Assembly: GCA_036569845.1 (NCBI GenBank)
Contig: DATCPY010000004.1
Span: 1 to 49,060 of the forward strand
DNA length: 49,060 nt
Direction of reading: 5' to 3'
Source of the DNA: UBA4735 sp036569845
GTDB lineage: Bacteria > Chloroflexota > Limnocylindria > P2-11E
Numbering within the stretch: the stretch's first letter is position 1; the number at the start of each line of letters is the position of its first letter. Positions 24,228 to 32,252 of the stretch are shown here, in pieces. The translations under genes were made by a program, and so were the position numbers. Under the pieces are notes generated by a model. The model had not been told where the DNA came from, searched no databases, and saw only the letters and a list, made by a program, of their open reading frames with translations.

Positions 24228-25175
24228 CTAAAGGAACCATTCGCCTCGACCCGCGGCACGGTCACGCGCCGCAAGCGCCGAGCCAACGATCGATACGTCA
24301 CCGCCGAGGGCCGACGGCACGACGCTGACCGCGGCTGCGGGAACCTTGAACGCGCGGCCGGCGATCGCGCGGCGCATGGGATCGAGGACGTGCGACGGCT
24401 CGTGCTCCGCGACCGATCCGCCGACAACGATGCGCTCCGGGTTCAACGCGTTCACGATGCCGACCGCGAGGTTCCCGAGCGCCGCTTCAGCCCGCTGGAT
24501 CAGCGCGATCGCCCGCGGATCGCCCGCGCCGGCCTTCGCGTACACGACGCTCGCGTCCGAGACGCCATACGCCTCGGCCAGGTTGCGGCCCGCGGCATAC
24601 GCCTCGACGCACCCGAACGAGCCGCACCGGCAGCGCAGATCCTCATCGAGGCCGACCGGGAAGTGCCCGAGCTCGCCCGCGGTGTTGCTCGTGCCGCGGA
24701 CCATGCGACCGCCGGAAACGATGGCGCCGCCGAGGCCGGTGGATACGGTGAGGTAGACGAAGTCACGCGCGCCCTTCGCCGCGCCGATGGTGCCCTCGCC
24801 GATGGCTGCCATCACCGTGTCGCGATCGAGGTAGACCGGTGGTCCGCCCAGGTCCGCGGCGAGGCGCGCCGCGATCGGAAAGTGTGCGTCGACGAATCCG
24901 GCGATGTTCTGGGTCGTGATGATCACGCCGCGCTCGTGGTCCAGCGGTCCGGGCGCGGACAGCCCCGCCGCGGCGATCTCCCCAACGGAAACGGCCGCCG
25001 CGCCGAGCGCTGCGCGGGCGCTGGCCACCAGCGCAGCGACCACCGAGTCCGGGCCCGTCTGCGGCGTCGCCCGCTTATCGCGACCGATGAGCGTGGCGAC
25101 GTCGCCGTCGAAACGGGCGACGGCGGTGCGGACATTGGTGCCGCCGAGATCGATGCCGAGGAAGAGCGCGGTCAG
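24228..25175 (-). CDS. ROK-family sugar kinase (glucokinase-like), apparent CTG start
   Basis: About 315 residues. The ATP-binding motif LGIDLGGTNVR is near the N-terminus, with a second glycine-rich nucleotide motif STGLGGAIVSGG, and the ROK zinc-binding segment with CRCGSFGCVEAYA. The His before it (GELGHFPV) also fits the zinc site. These mark an ATP-dependent glucokinase, possibly with N-acetylhexosamine or fructose preference. The DLGGT motif lies only a few codons after an in-frame TAA, the stop of the DUF4388 gene, and between them the only usual near-start codon is CTG at 25173-25175. Starting later at the GTG at 25043 would delete the ATP site. It supplies glucose-6-phosphate to the operon's pathway. 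Confidence 0.85.
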   Translation of the reverse strand: MTALFLGIDLGGTNVRTAVARFDGDVATLIGRDKRATPQTGPDSVVAALVASARAALGAAAVSVGEIAAAGLSAPGPLDHERGVIITTQNIAGFVDAHFPIAARLAADLGGPPVYLDRDTVMAAIGEGTIGAAKGARDFVYLTVSTGLGGAIVSGGRMVRGTSNTAGELGHFPVGLDEDLRCRCGSFGCVEAYAAGRNLAEAYGVSDASVVYAKAGAGDPRAIALIQRAEAALGNLAVGIVNALNPERIVVGGSVAEHEPSHVLDPMRRAIAGRAFKVPAAAVSVVPSALGGDVSIVGSALAARDRAAGRGEWFL

Positions 25176-25181
25176 ACCCTC

Positions 25182-26783
25182 TTAGATCCGGGGCAGTCGC
25201 CCGGCGACGTCAGGCGCGCCCAGCGCGGAGGCGTCGGAACCGAAGACCTGCCCCTGCGCCGCCTTGTAGCCGCGCTTCGCCTTGTCCTTGCCGAAGGTGC
25301 GTTCGGCGTCCTCGTAGATCTGCGACACCAGGATCGCGAGATACGGGAGCGCCTGTTGCTCCGGAACGTTCTCGCGGTCGAGGGCCTGCGAGTCGATGCG
25401 ATCGTCGACGATCGGGAGCGGCCGGTCGATCGGATCCGCCTGCTCGTCGACCCGCATGAGCAGGTTCGCCATGCGGTCGTCGAGCCGGCCCTTTCCGTAC
25501 TGGCCGCTGTTGTATTCGGCAAGAAGCGCGTTCGCGAGCGACGCGAGCTGTCCTGCCCGACCGGCTGCGGGCGCCGTCGCCGTCGCGGCAGCCGGACCGC
25601 CGACATCGGCGTCGCGCGCGGGCTCCTCGCGCTTGAGGAACCCGAACAGTCCCTTCTTCTTCTCCTCGGCCGGCGCTTCGGTCTGCATCGCCGGCGCCAT
25701 ACGCGACCACTCGGAGATCCGGTCCACCGGCGCGAGAGCAGGGTCGGGCGCGACGGGCTGCGCCGGACCGAACACGCCGCCCAGCGCGGCGAGTCGCTCG
25801 TCCTGGGCCGGCGGGATCTCGATCGGCGACGCTGCCGGCGCGACCTCCGGCTCGGCCGGCGGCGCGGCGGGCATCGCGCTCATCCGTGCGTCGAGCGCGG
25901 CCGCTAGATCCTCGCGGATATTCGTCTCAGGCTGGCGCGACTGTGGCGCACTGTCCGGCTGTTCCCAGCTCTGCGGGGCGGCGGGCGCGGACTGTTCCCA
26001 GCTCTGCGGCGCCGGTTCGGGTGCGGGCTGCGCCCAGGCTTCGGGCGCCGGTGACGCCGTTGACGCCCAGCTCTGGGGCGCGGGCTCTGGCGCCGCCGGC
26101 TCCGGCTGGGGCGGGGCCCACTCGGCGGCGGGTGCGCTCCATTGCGGGGCGGCCTGCGGCTGCGACGCTGCCTGTGGCTCTGCCGGCCAGGGCGAGGCCG
26201 GCTGCGGCTCGGGCGCCGGCGGCGCCGATGGTGCTTCCGGGGCAGGCTCGAGGACGTCGATGAACCCGGCGTCCACGAGCGCGGCGAGCGACGCGCGCGT
26301 CGCGAGCTTGCCGGACTTCAGATGCTCGGACACGCCCGTCACATCACGATCGCCGTTGACGGCGAGGAGCGTGCGCCACTGATCGGAGGACAGCGTGATG
26401 TTGCCCTTGTCGGCCGCCCGCTCAGAGAGCCGGAAGCGCGATCGGTCGTCGGGGATGACCTTGCGGATCGCGACGATGCGATCGCGCTCTTCGACGGCCT
26501 TGTCGAGCAGCTGATCGAGATCACCGGACAGATTCCCCGCCGGCGAGTCGGTCCAGGGAATGAACTCGAACGAGCCGGTCGCGACCGCGAAGACCGCGCC
26601 GAGCGCGGGCTCACCGATGTCGTCGCCGGCGATCGCGGCGACGAGCCGCCCGCCGTCGAAGCCGAGCGTGCCGCCCGATGCGTCGCTCCCGCGGACTTCG
26701 AGCTGGCCGGTCTTGTTCGTCGAGTGGATGAGCTGAACGACCGTCTCGAGCGGGAACGAATCGATCTCACCGCGCAACGTCAT
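25182..26783 (-). CDS. DUF4388-domain protein with long Pro/Ala-rich linker
   Basis: 533 residues. Residues 1-100 match the DUF4388 pattern (MTLRGEIDSFPLETVVQLIHSTNKTGQLEV, then GGTLGFDGGRLVAA); this fold occurs in PatA-like and gliding or signalling proteins. About residues 105-180 look like a winged-helix segment. Residues about 180-290 are disordered and repeat PAPQSWEQ and related blocks, and a helical C-terminal domain of about 120 residues follows a basic KKKGLFGFLKREEP stretch that could touch the membrane. Function unknown, probably regulatory. It overlaps the ABC ATPase gene by 4 bp and ends just before the ROK kinase gene, so it belongs to the carbon-metabolism operon. Confidence 0.8.
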   Translation of the reverse strand: MTLRGEIDSFPLETVVQLIHSTNKTGQLEVRGSDASGGTLGFDGGRLVAAIAGDDIGEPALGAVFAVATGSFEFIPWTDSPAGNLSGDLDQLLDKAVEERDRIVAIRKVIPDDRSRFRLSERAADKGNITLSSDQWRTLLAVNGDRDVTGVSEHLKSGKLATRASLAALVDAGFIDVLEPAPEAPSAPPAPEPQPASPWPAEPQAASQPQAAPQWSAPAAEWAPPQPEPAAPEPAPQSWASTASPAPEAWAQPAPEPAPQSWEQSAPAAPQSWEQPDSAPQSRQPETNIREDLAAALDARMSAMPAAPPAEPEVAPAASPIEIPPAQDERLAALGGVFGPAQPVAPDPALAPVDRISEWSRMAPAMQTEAPAEEKKKGLFGFLKREEPARDADVGGPAAATATAPAAGRAGQLASLANALLAEYNSGQYGKGRLDDRMANLLMRVDEQADPIDRPLPIVDDRIDSQALDRENVPEQQALPYLAILVSQIYEDAERTFGKDKAKRGYKAAQGQVFGSDASALGAPDVAGRLPRI

Positions 26784-27865
26784 GCGATCGCCTCCTCGGT
26801 GTCCTTGTCGAATACATGGAGCTTCGCCCGATCGAAGCCCACGCGGATGGAGGCGCCGGGCTGCGTCTGCGTCCGGGTGTCGACGCGCGCGACGAAGGTC
26901 TGGCCTGCCGATGAGAGGTGCAGCTGGAACTCGTTGCCCAGGAACTCCACGACGTCGACCTTCGCGTCGACCGGCACGTGGCCGTCCTGCGCTGCCAGGA
27001 CGCCAGCGTCGATGTCCTCAGGACGGATGCCGACGACGACGTCCTTGCCGATGGAGCGCGCCCCACTTGCAGCGACGGGCGTCTTGAAGAAGCCCGCGTC
27101 CGCGACCGGCGCGCCAGCGCTGCCGGTGAGCTTCGCGGGGAAGAAGTTCATCGCCGGCGAGCCGATGAAGCCCGCGACGAAGATGTTCGCCGGGTGCGCG
27201 TGAAGGTTCTCCGGTGTGTCGATCTGCTGGAGCAGACCATCGCGCATGACGGCGATGCGATCACCCATCGTCATCGCCTCGACCTGGTCGTGGGTCACGT
27301 ACACCGTCGTTCGCTTGATGCGCTGATGGAGCTTCTGCAGCTGGGCCCGCGTGTCGATGCGCAGCGCCGCGTCGAGGTTCGACAGCGGCTCGTCCATCAG
27401 GAACACCGCGGGCTCGCGCGCGATCGCGCGACCGACCGCAACGCGCTGACGCTGGCCACCCGACAGCTCCTTGGGCTTGCGCTTCAGCAGCTTCGCGAGG
27501 CCGAGCATGTCCGCCACGTCGCCGACGCGGCGCTCGATCTCGGTCTTCGGCATCCCGCGGAGCTTCAGCCCGAACGCGATGTTGTCGTACACGGACATGT
27601 GCGGATAGAGAGCGTAGTTCTGGAAGACCATCGCGATATCGCGATCCTTCGGCGCGACATCGTTCACCAGACGCTCGCCGATGAAGATGTCGCCGCTCGT
27701 CTGCTCCTCGAGCCCTGCGATCATCCGGAGGGCGGTCGTCTTGCCACAGCCGGACGGTCCGACGAGCACGAGGAACTCCTCGTCCTTGACCTGAAGCGAC
27801 AGGTCATTGACGGCGAAGACATCCCCGAACTTCTTTGTCACGTGGTCGAACGTGACCGTGGCCAT
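26780..27865 (-). CDS. MalK/UgpC/MsmX-type ABC transporter ATP-binding protein
   Basis: 361 residues. Walker A GPSGCGKTT, Q loop FQNYALYPHM, signature LSGGQRQRVAVGRA, Walker B VFLMDEPLSNLD and the H loop VTHDQVEAM are intact. A C-terminal TOBE/OB regulatory domain of about 120 residues marks it as a carbohydrate-importer ATPase of the CUT1 class. No permease or sugar-binding protein is encoded nearby, so it may energise several unlinked importers as MsmX does. It is the first gene of the operon with DUF4388, ROK kinase and lower glycolysis genes. Confidence 0.92.
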   Translation of the reverse strand: MATVTFDHVTKKFGDVFAVNDLSLQVKDEEFLVLVGPSGCGKTTALRMIAGLEEQTSGDIFIGERLVNDVAPKDRDIAMVFQNYALYPHMSVYDNIAFGLKLRGMPKTEIERRVGDVADMLGLAKLLKRKPKELSGGQRQRVAVGRAIAREPAVFLMDEPLSNLDAALRIDTRAQLQKLHQRIKRTTVYVTHDQVEAMTMGDRIAVMRDGLLQQIDTPENLHAHPANIFVAGFIGSPAMNFFPAKLTGSAGAPVADAGFFKTPVAASGARSIGKDVVVGIRPEDIDAGVLAAQDGHVPVDAKVDVVEFLGNEFQLHLSSAGQTFVARVDTRTQTQPGASIRVGFDRAKLHVFDKDTEEAIA

Positions 27866-27901
27866 TTAACCCCTCCGGCGCCTGTGAGCGGCCAAAGTAT
27901 G

Positions 27902-28477
27902 TCACCAACGGTCGGTCTCGAGGCGCGTGAGCGAGGGCCGTGGACGGCCTCGCTCGGCCGGTACGCCGAATGGATCGGGGCGCACGTGGATCGCGTCCAG
28001 ACGCGAGAGGACCGCCCCCGCCACGAGACGGCCGAGGACGCGGACCCGATAGGCGACTGCGCCCGGCGGCGGAGCGAGCTCGACGGCGATCCGCCGGTCC
28101 AGGCCGACGCGCACGTACGGCGAGTCCTGCGTCGAGAGCTGGCGGGTCCGCGCGTCCGCGCGTGCGTAGTACGCGACGCGGACGAACGCTTCGGCGACGT
28201 CGGGGTCGTCGACAGCGAGCACGAGCGTCACCCGGCTCGCGCCCGCGAGGGGCAGCAGCGCGGTTTCGATGCCCCACGCCCGGTCACTCGGGATGCCCAC
28301 CGTGAGCCCGCCGGCGTCGCGATCGAGCGACGCGCGTGGCGTCGTGCGGTGGAACGCCCGCACGTCAGCCAGATCAGCCGGATCGGCCGGATCGGCCGGG
28401 CCGCCAGGATCCGCCGAGACGGTCGATGCGAGCAACGCAATGCCGAGCGGGATCAGGAGCCAGACGAAGCGGCGCAT
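27902..28477 (-). CDS. Predicted secreted protein of unknown function
   Basis: 191 residues. A signal peptide is clear (MRRFVWLLIPLGIALLASTVSA), followed by a short DPGGPADPADPADLAD repeat that suggests a flexible stalk. The rest is beta-rich with no recognised motif and no cysteines. It stands alone between the ABC ATPase and the PAP2-GH38 gene; 36 bp separate it from the former and 109 bp lie upstream. I do not recognise the family. Confidence 0.7.
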   Translation of the reverse strand: MRRFVWLLIPLGIALLASTVSADPGGPADPADPADLADVRAFHRTTPRASLDRDAGGLTVGIPSDRAWGIETALLPLAGASRVTLVLAVDDPDVAEAFVRVAYYARADARTRQLSTQDSPYVRVGLDRRIAVELAPPPGAVAYRVRVLGRLVAGAVLSRLDAIHVRPDPFGVPAERGRPRPSLTRLETDRW

Positions 28478-28586
28478 CGCGGCAACGTACCGAGGAGAGG
28501 AGCCCGTGTCGTGTCCGCCGTTCGGCTACCGGGCGGGGGCCGTTCGACCACCCGGCCGCCCGCAGCCTGGGCCATCGAGCACCGCG

Positions 28587-31553
28587 TCAGGCCAGGTCGA
28601 TCTCCCAGGTCCCGATCTCGAACCCTTCGAGCGTCGCCGCGGCGGAGCCGTAGCGCAGCTCCAGCGGCGCGGCAGTCCGGACGACGTCGAGGCCGGTGTT
28701 CCCCAGCGCAAGATCGCCCTCGCGCAGGTCGAGCGTCCGCGACGCCCGGACCGGCCGCGCGAAGCGGAGCGTCGTGCGCGCCACGCCGCTGCTGGGATTC
28801 ACCAACCGCACCACCAGCTGGTCGCGCGTTCGCGCGCGCACGGCCGTGAGCGTGACCGCCGGGTCGCCGTCGAGGAAGCAGAACGAATGCTCGTCACCCG
28901 CCCCCGCCGCGAGCCACGCGGGCGAAAGGAACTCGCGGATCGCGCGCGCGGCCTGCGGGAGCTCGACTCCTTCGCCAAGCGGAACGACGCAGTACCGGAA
29001 CGTCATCTCGCCGAGGCACTGCGCAGACGGCGTTTGGATCTCGGGGCCGGCGTGGCCGCGCCGCTCGGCCAGATCGCCGCGCGACAGGAAGCCGACCGCC
29101 CGGAACAGGGTGATCGCGATCGCGCTTCCGTCGCTCAGCACCGAGTACTCGCGCAGGCCGTCGGCGCCGATCGCCACGCCACCCTTCGCGCCGCCGACCG
29201 AGACGATCTCGTGGAAGCAGCGTTCGGGTGTCGGCGGCTCGACCCAGCCGCGCTTGCGCGGCACGCGATTCGCGCGCTCGAGCCACGCGAAGCCCGCGCC
29301 GGCGGTGTGGCTCCCCGTCCGCAGACCGGTCTCGCACACGACCTTCAGCCGGTGATCGCGCGACGCGTTCGTGACGGTCGCGGCGACGTCGACGTGGGCT
29401 GCGCCGGCGTCGAGCGAGATCGTGAAGCGGACGCGGTTGTCGACGAGATCCGGCCGGCGCGCGAGCCGGTCGTCGCGCAGCGACGCCGGAAGGCGGAGCG
29501 CCAGATCGACGGTCACGATCGCGCGGTCGCCATCGACGCGCGTCGCGACCCGTCCGGTCACTCCCCGTGAGCCGACTGTCGGCCCCGTGTATGAGTACGT
29601 GTACTCGTCCCCGCGATCGCCTTCATCGATGAGCACGTTCATGCGCGCACTCCGCGTGTCGGTGGCGCGGTCGACGATGGTGAAGCTTCCGTCGTCCTCG
29701 ACCTCGACCCGCAGCCGCTCGTTCACGATGACGCCGGCCTCCGGCGCGCTCACCCCGTCGGTCCGTGCACGGACGGCCGCCGTGACCCCGAGCGGAGCGC
29801 AGCTCACGACCGTCGGACGCCCGGCAACGGTCACGATCGCGTCGCGCACCCATGGCAGCGCGCTCCACGCCATCGGCACGGCGCCGATCCCGGACAGCTT
29901 CGCGGAAAGCTCGGCGACGAGCTGATCGCCCTCCGTGCGCACGCGCGCGAATCGCGGACGCATGTCGAGGTCGTGGACGGCATCGATGGAGCAGCCGCAG
30001 ATGGAGTCATGCGGATGGTTCTCGAGCAGCGTGCGCCAGAGCGAGCGCACTGCTTCGCGTTGAGTGCCGCCGCTGAACGCGTCCAGCGGCTCGCACCGTT
30101 CGAGGAGCAGGCGCTCGCAGGCCGCGTTCTCCTGTTTGATCCACATGCGGGTGGAGTTCACGCCGCGGAGGATCGGCCGGTACTTGCCAGAGACCATCTC
30201 CCCGCTGAACAGGCCCCGAGGGGTGGGTAGGGCCGCGACGAAGTCCTCGAGCGTCGCGATCACAGCGCGCGTCCGCGGCGCGACCTTGCCCATGGCCAGG
30301 ACGGCGTCGGGCAGCTTTGCGAACGCAGCGGTGTGGTCGGTGCCGACCATGAACAGGAGGGCGTCCCCCGCCGCGTACGGGGCGATGCGATCCATGATCC
30401 GCGGCAGCATCCTCCGCACGCGACGCGGCACGTCGTCGACCGGCTCCGTGCCCTCGGCAACGAGCGGCAGGGCGTTGTCGTAGTGACCGACCTGGTGCGA
30501 TGCGAGCACCCGATCGCCGGACGGCCCCTCCCAGCGGAACTCGCTCCCAAGCTCTTCGCCCTCGTCCCCCACGCCGCGGGCGAATACATAGGAGCCGTAT
30601 CCGAAGCCGCGGAGGAGCTGGGGCATCTGGGCGGGATGACCGAACGGATCGGCGACGTAGGCCACGCGCGACGCGCGGCCGAACGAGCCTGCGACGCGCA
30701 GCCCTTCCTGAAGATTGCGAACGATCGATTCGCCGGAGACGAGCAGCAGATCAGCGAGCACATACCACGGGCCGATGAGCAACCGGTCCGCTCGGACGAG
30801 CGCCTCGATGCGCGGCCGATCCGCCGGCCGCACCGCGAGATGGTCCTCGAGCGGGATCGTCTGGCCATCGAAGGTGAACGAGTGGAACCGCTGGTCGCCC
30901 TCGAGGAGATCGAGGAGCGAGCCGACCATCGGCACGAGGCGCGCGCGGAACGCCTCGAAGCGCTCGTACCACTCGCGATCCCAGTGCGTGTGCGGCACGA
31001 CGAACGCTCGCCACGGGTACAGGCGCAGGACCCACGCGACGATCGGCGGGGCCATGAGACCGCAGAGGCTGCCGACGATCGCGCCGCCCAGCGCGTCGAG
31101 CGGGTAGTGCACCCCCACGAACACGCGCGACAGGCCGACCGCGAACGCGAGCAGCAGCGCGAACGGCCGGAATCGCGGGAAGCATTGGCCGAAGGCGACG
31201 GCCGCGCCGAACGCGAGCGCGGTGTCGCCGGAGGGGAACGAATAGGAGCCCGGCTCGGCGATGATCGGCTTCAGCGCGTCCGGGATCGCGAGGAACGGCC
31301 GCTCGCGCTGGAACACGTGCTTGAGCGTCTCGGCCGCGGCCCATCCGAGCACCATGCCGATGAAGACCGTCAGCGCGACCCAGAGCCCGCGACGGCCGCC
31401 GCGCGTGCGCCACAGCACGACACCGAGCAGCCACCACTGCAGGCCGAAGAAGTTCAGGTACGTGATGACGATCGCGACGACGGCGATGAGCGGGTTCCGC
31501 GCCGCGACGATCGCGGAGTACAGCCGGGCGTCGAACCCGAAGAGCTGATCCAT
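28587..31553 (-). CDS. Fusion of membrane PAP2 phosphatase and GH38 alpha-mannosidase
   Basis: 988 residues in one uninterrupted frame. Residues 1-180 are a PAP2 acid phosphatase with about six helices: K78..RP86, PSGD at 107-110, and SR142..H149..D153. PSGD replaces the usual PSGH, so the acid/base His of that motif is missing. Residues 187-988 are a full GH38 glycosidase: HTHWDREWY from 188, nucleophile Asp302 in VADPFGHP, and NHPHDSICGCSID from 512, as in the MngB-like branch. GH38 enzymes are zinc alpha-mannosidases; MngB cleaves mannosylglycerate. The joint has no linker. An internal GTG (30996-30998) could start the GH38 part alone, without a good ribosome-binding site. The start overlaps dedA (TGATG). 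Confidence 0.85.
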   Translation of the reverse strand: MDQLFGFDARLYSAIVAARNPLIAVVAIVITYLNFFGLQWWLLGVVLWRTRGGRRGLWVALTVFIGMVLGWAAAETLKHVFQRERPFLAIPDALKPIIAEPGSYSFPSGDTALAFGAAVAFGQCFPRFRPFALLLAFAVGLSRVFVGVHYPLDALGGAIVGSLCGLMAPPIVAWVLRLYPWRAFVVPHTHWDREWYERFEAFRARLVPMVGSLLDLLEGDQRFHSFTFDGQTIPLEDHLAVRPADRPRIEALVRADRLLIGPWYVLADLLLVSGESIVRNLQEGLRVAGSFGRASRVAYVADPFGHPAQMPQLLRGFGYGSYVFARGVGDEGEELGSEFRWEGPSGDRVLASHQVGHYDNALPLVAEGTEPVDDVPRRVRRMLPRIMDRIAPYAAGDALLFMVGTDHTAAFAKLPDAVLAMGKVAPRTRAVIATLEDFVAALPTPRGLFSGEMVSGKYRPILRGVNSTRMWIKQENAACERLLLERCEPLDAFSGGTQREAVRSLWRTLLENHPHDSICGCSIDAVHDLDMRPRFARVRTEGDQLVAELSAKLSGIGAVPMAWSALPWVRDAIVTVAGRPTVVSCAPLGVTAAVRARTDGVSAPEAGVIVNERLRVEVEDDGSFTIVDRATDTRSARMNVLIDEGDRGDEYTYSYTGPTVGSRGVTGRVATRVDGDRAIVTVDLALRLPASLRDDRLARRPDLVDNRVRFTISLDAGAAHVDVAATVTNASRDHRLKVVCETGLRTGSHTAGAGFAWLERANRVPRKRGWVEPPTPERCFHEIVSVGGAKGGVAIGADGLREYSVLSDGSAIAITLFRAVGFLSRGDLAERRGHAGPEIQTPSAQCLGEMTFRYCVVPLGEGVELPQAARAIREFLSPAWLAAGAGDEHSFCFLDGDPAVTLTAVRARTRDQLVVRLVNPSSGVARTTLRFARPVRASRTLDLREGDLALGNTGLDVVRTAAPLELRYGSAAATLEGFEIGTWEIDLA

Positions 31554-32188
31554 CAGCGCGTGCGGACGTGGCGCCAGATGAACAACGCGATGCCGGCGAC
31601 GATGACGGCCGCGACGATGTAGTCGAGGCCCTTGAGCGAGTGTTTGATGTCCACCCAGTGCTCGCCCAGCACCATGCCGCCCCAGACAAGGAGCATCACC
31701 CAGGGGATCGCCCCGAGGACCGAGAACGCGATGAACCGCCGCAGCGGCATCCGCGCGATGCCCGCCGGCACCGAAATGAATGTGCGCACGATCGGCAGCA
31801 TGCGCGAGAAGAAGACCGTCGCATCGCCCCATCGCTTGAAATGGCGATCCGCGGCATCCAGGTCGTGCGTCGAGATGAGCACGTACTTCCCGTAGCGCTC
31901 GAGGAGCGGGCGGCCGCCATACGCGCCGATCGCGTATGAGACCAGCGATCCGATGGTGTTCCCCGCGACGCCGGCGATCACTGCGCCCCAGTACGACCAC
32001 GGCGCGCCGGTCAACGGCTCGGGGATGCCCTGGGCCACCGAGAAGCCGGCGAACGGGAGGATGAGCTCGCTCGGGATCGGGATCGCGGCGCTCTCGACGG
32101 CCATCGCGCACGTCACGCCGAGGTATCCGAACGCCGCATAGGCGCGTTCCAGGAGTGGCAGGACATATGCGTCGATGGCCTCGAGCAC
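31553..32188 (-). CDS. DedA-family membrane protein
   Basis: About 211 residues from a GTG at 32186-32188. Six hydrophobic segments are predicted. Diagnostic stretches are SAAIPIPSELILPFAGF, the GNTIGSLVSYAIGAYGG reentrant region, and FFSRMLPIVRTFISVPAGIARMP. DedA proteins include undecaprenyl-phosphate flippases, so together with the PAP2 domain immediately downstream (one-base overlap) it could recycle polyprenyl phosphate (inference). It is divergent from the glycosyltransferase gene at 32253. An ORF extension upstream of the GTG has no family support. Confidence 0.88.
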   Translation of the reverse strand: MLEAIDAYVLPLLERAYAAFGYLGVTCAMAVESAAIPIPSELILPFAGFSVAQGIPEPLTGAPWSYWGAVIAGVAGNTIGSLVSYAIGAYGGRPLLERYGKYVLISTHDLDAADRHFKRWGDATVFFSRMLPIVRTFISVPAGIARMPLRRFIAFSVLGAIPWVMLLVWGGMVLGEHWVDIKHSLKGLDYIVAAVIVAGIALFIWRHVRTR

Positions 32189-32252
32189 ATCGGTATCATC
32201 GGGCTTGAGGGCGCGGGACGGGCCAGGGGAGATGAACGGCAGGGAGACGCCC

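Noticed and set aside
28370..28420. A run of about 9-bp GGATCGGCC-like repeats
   Set aside because: They encode the PADPADPAD stalk of the secreted protein and are too short to be a separate element.
30990..31020. An alternative view that GH38 is a separate gene starting at the internal GTG (30996-30998)
   Set aside because: There is no stop before it in the PAP2 frame and no good ribosome-binding site, so I report a fusion, while flagging the alternative.
31554..32111. An upstream extension of the PAP2-GH38 frame
   Set aside because: It overlaps dedA in another frame; the PAP2 domain starts naturally at the ATG at 31551-31553 with a TGATG overlap.
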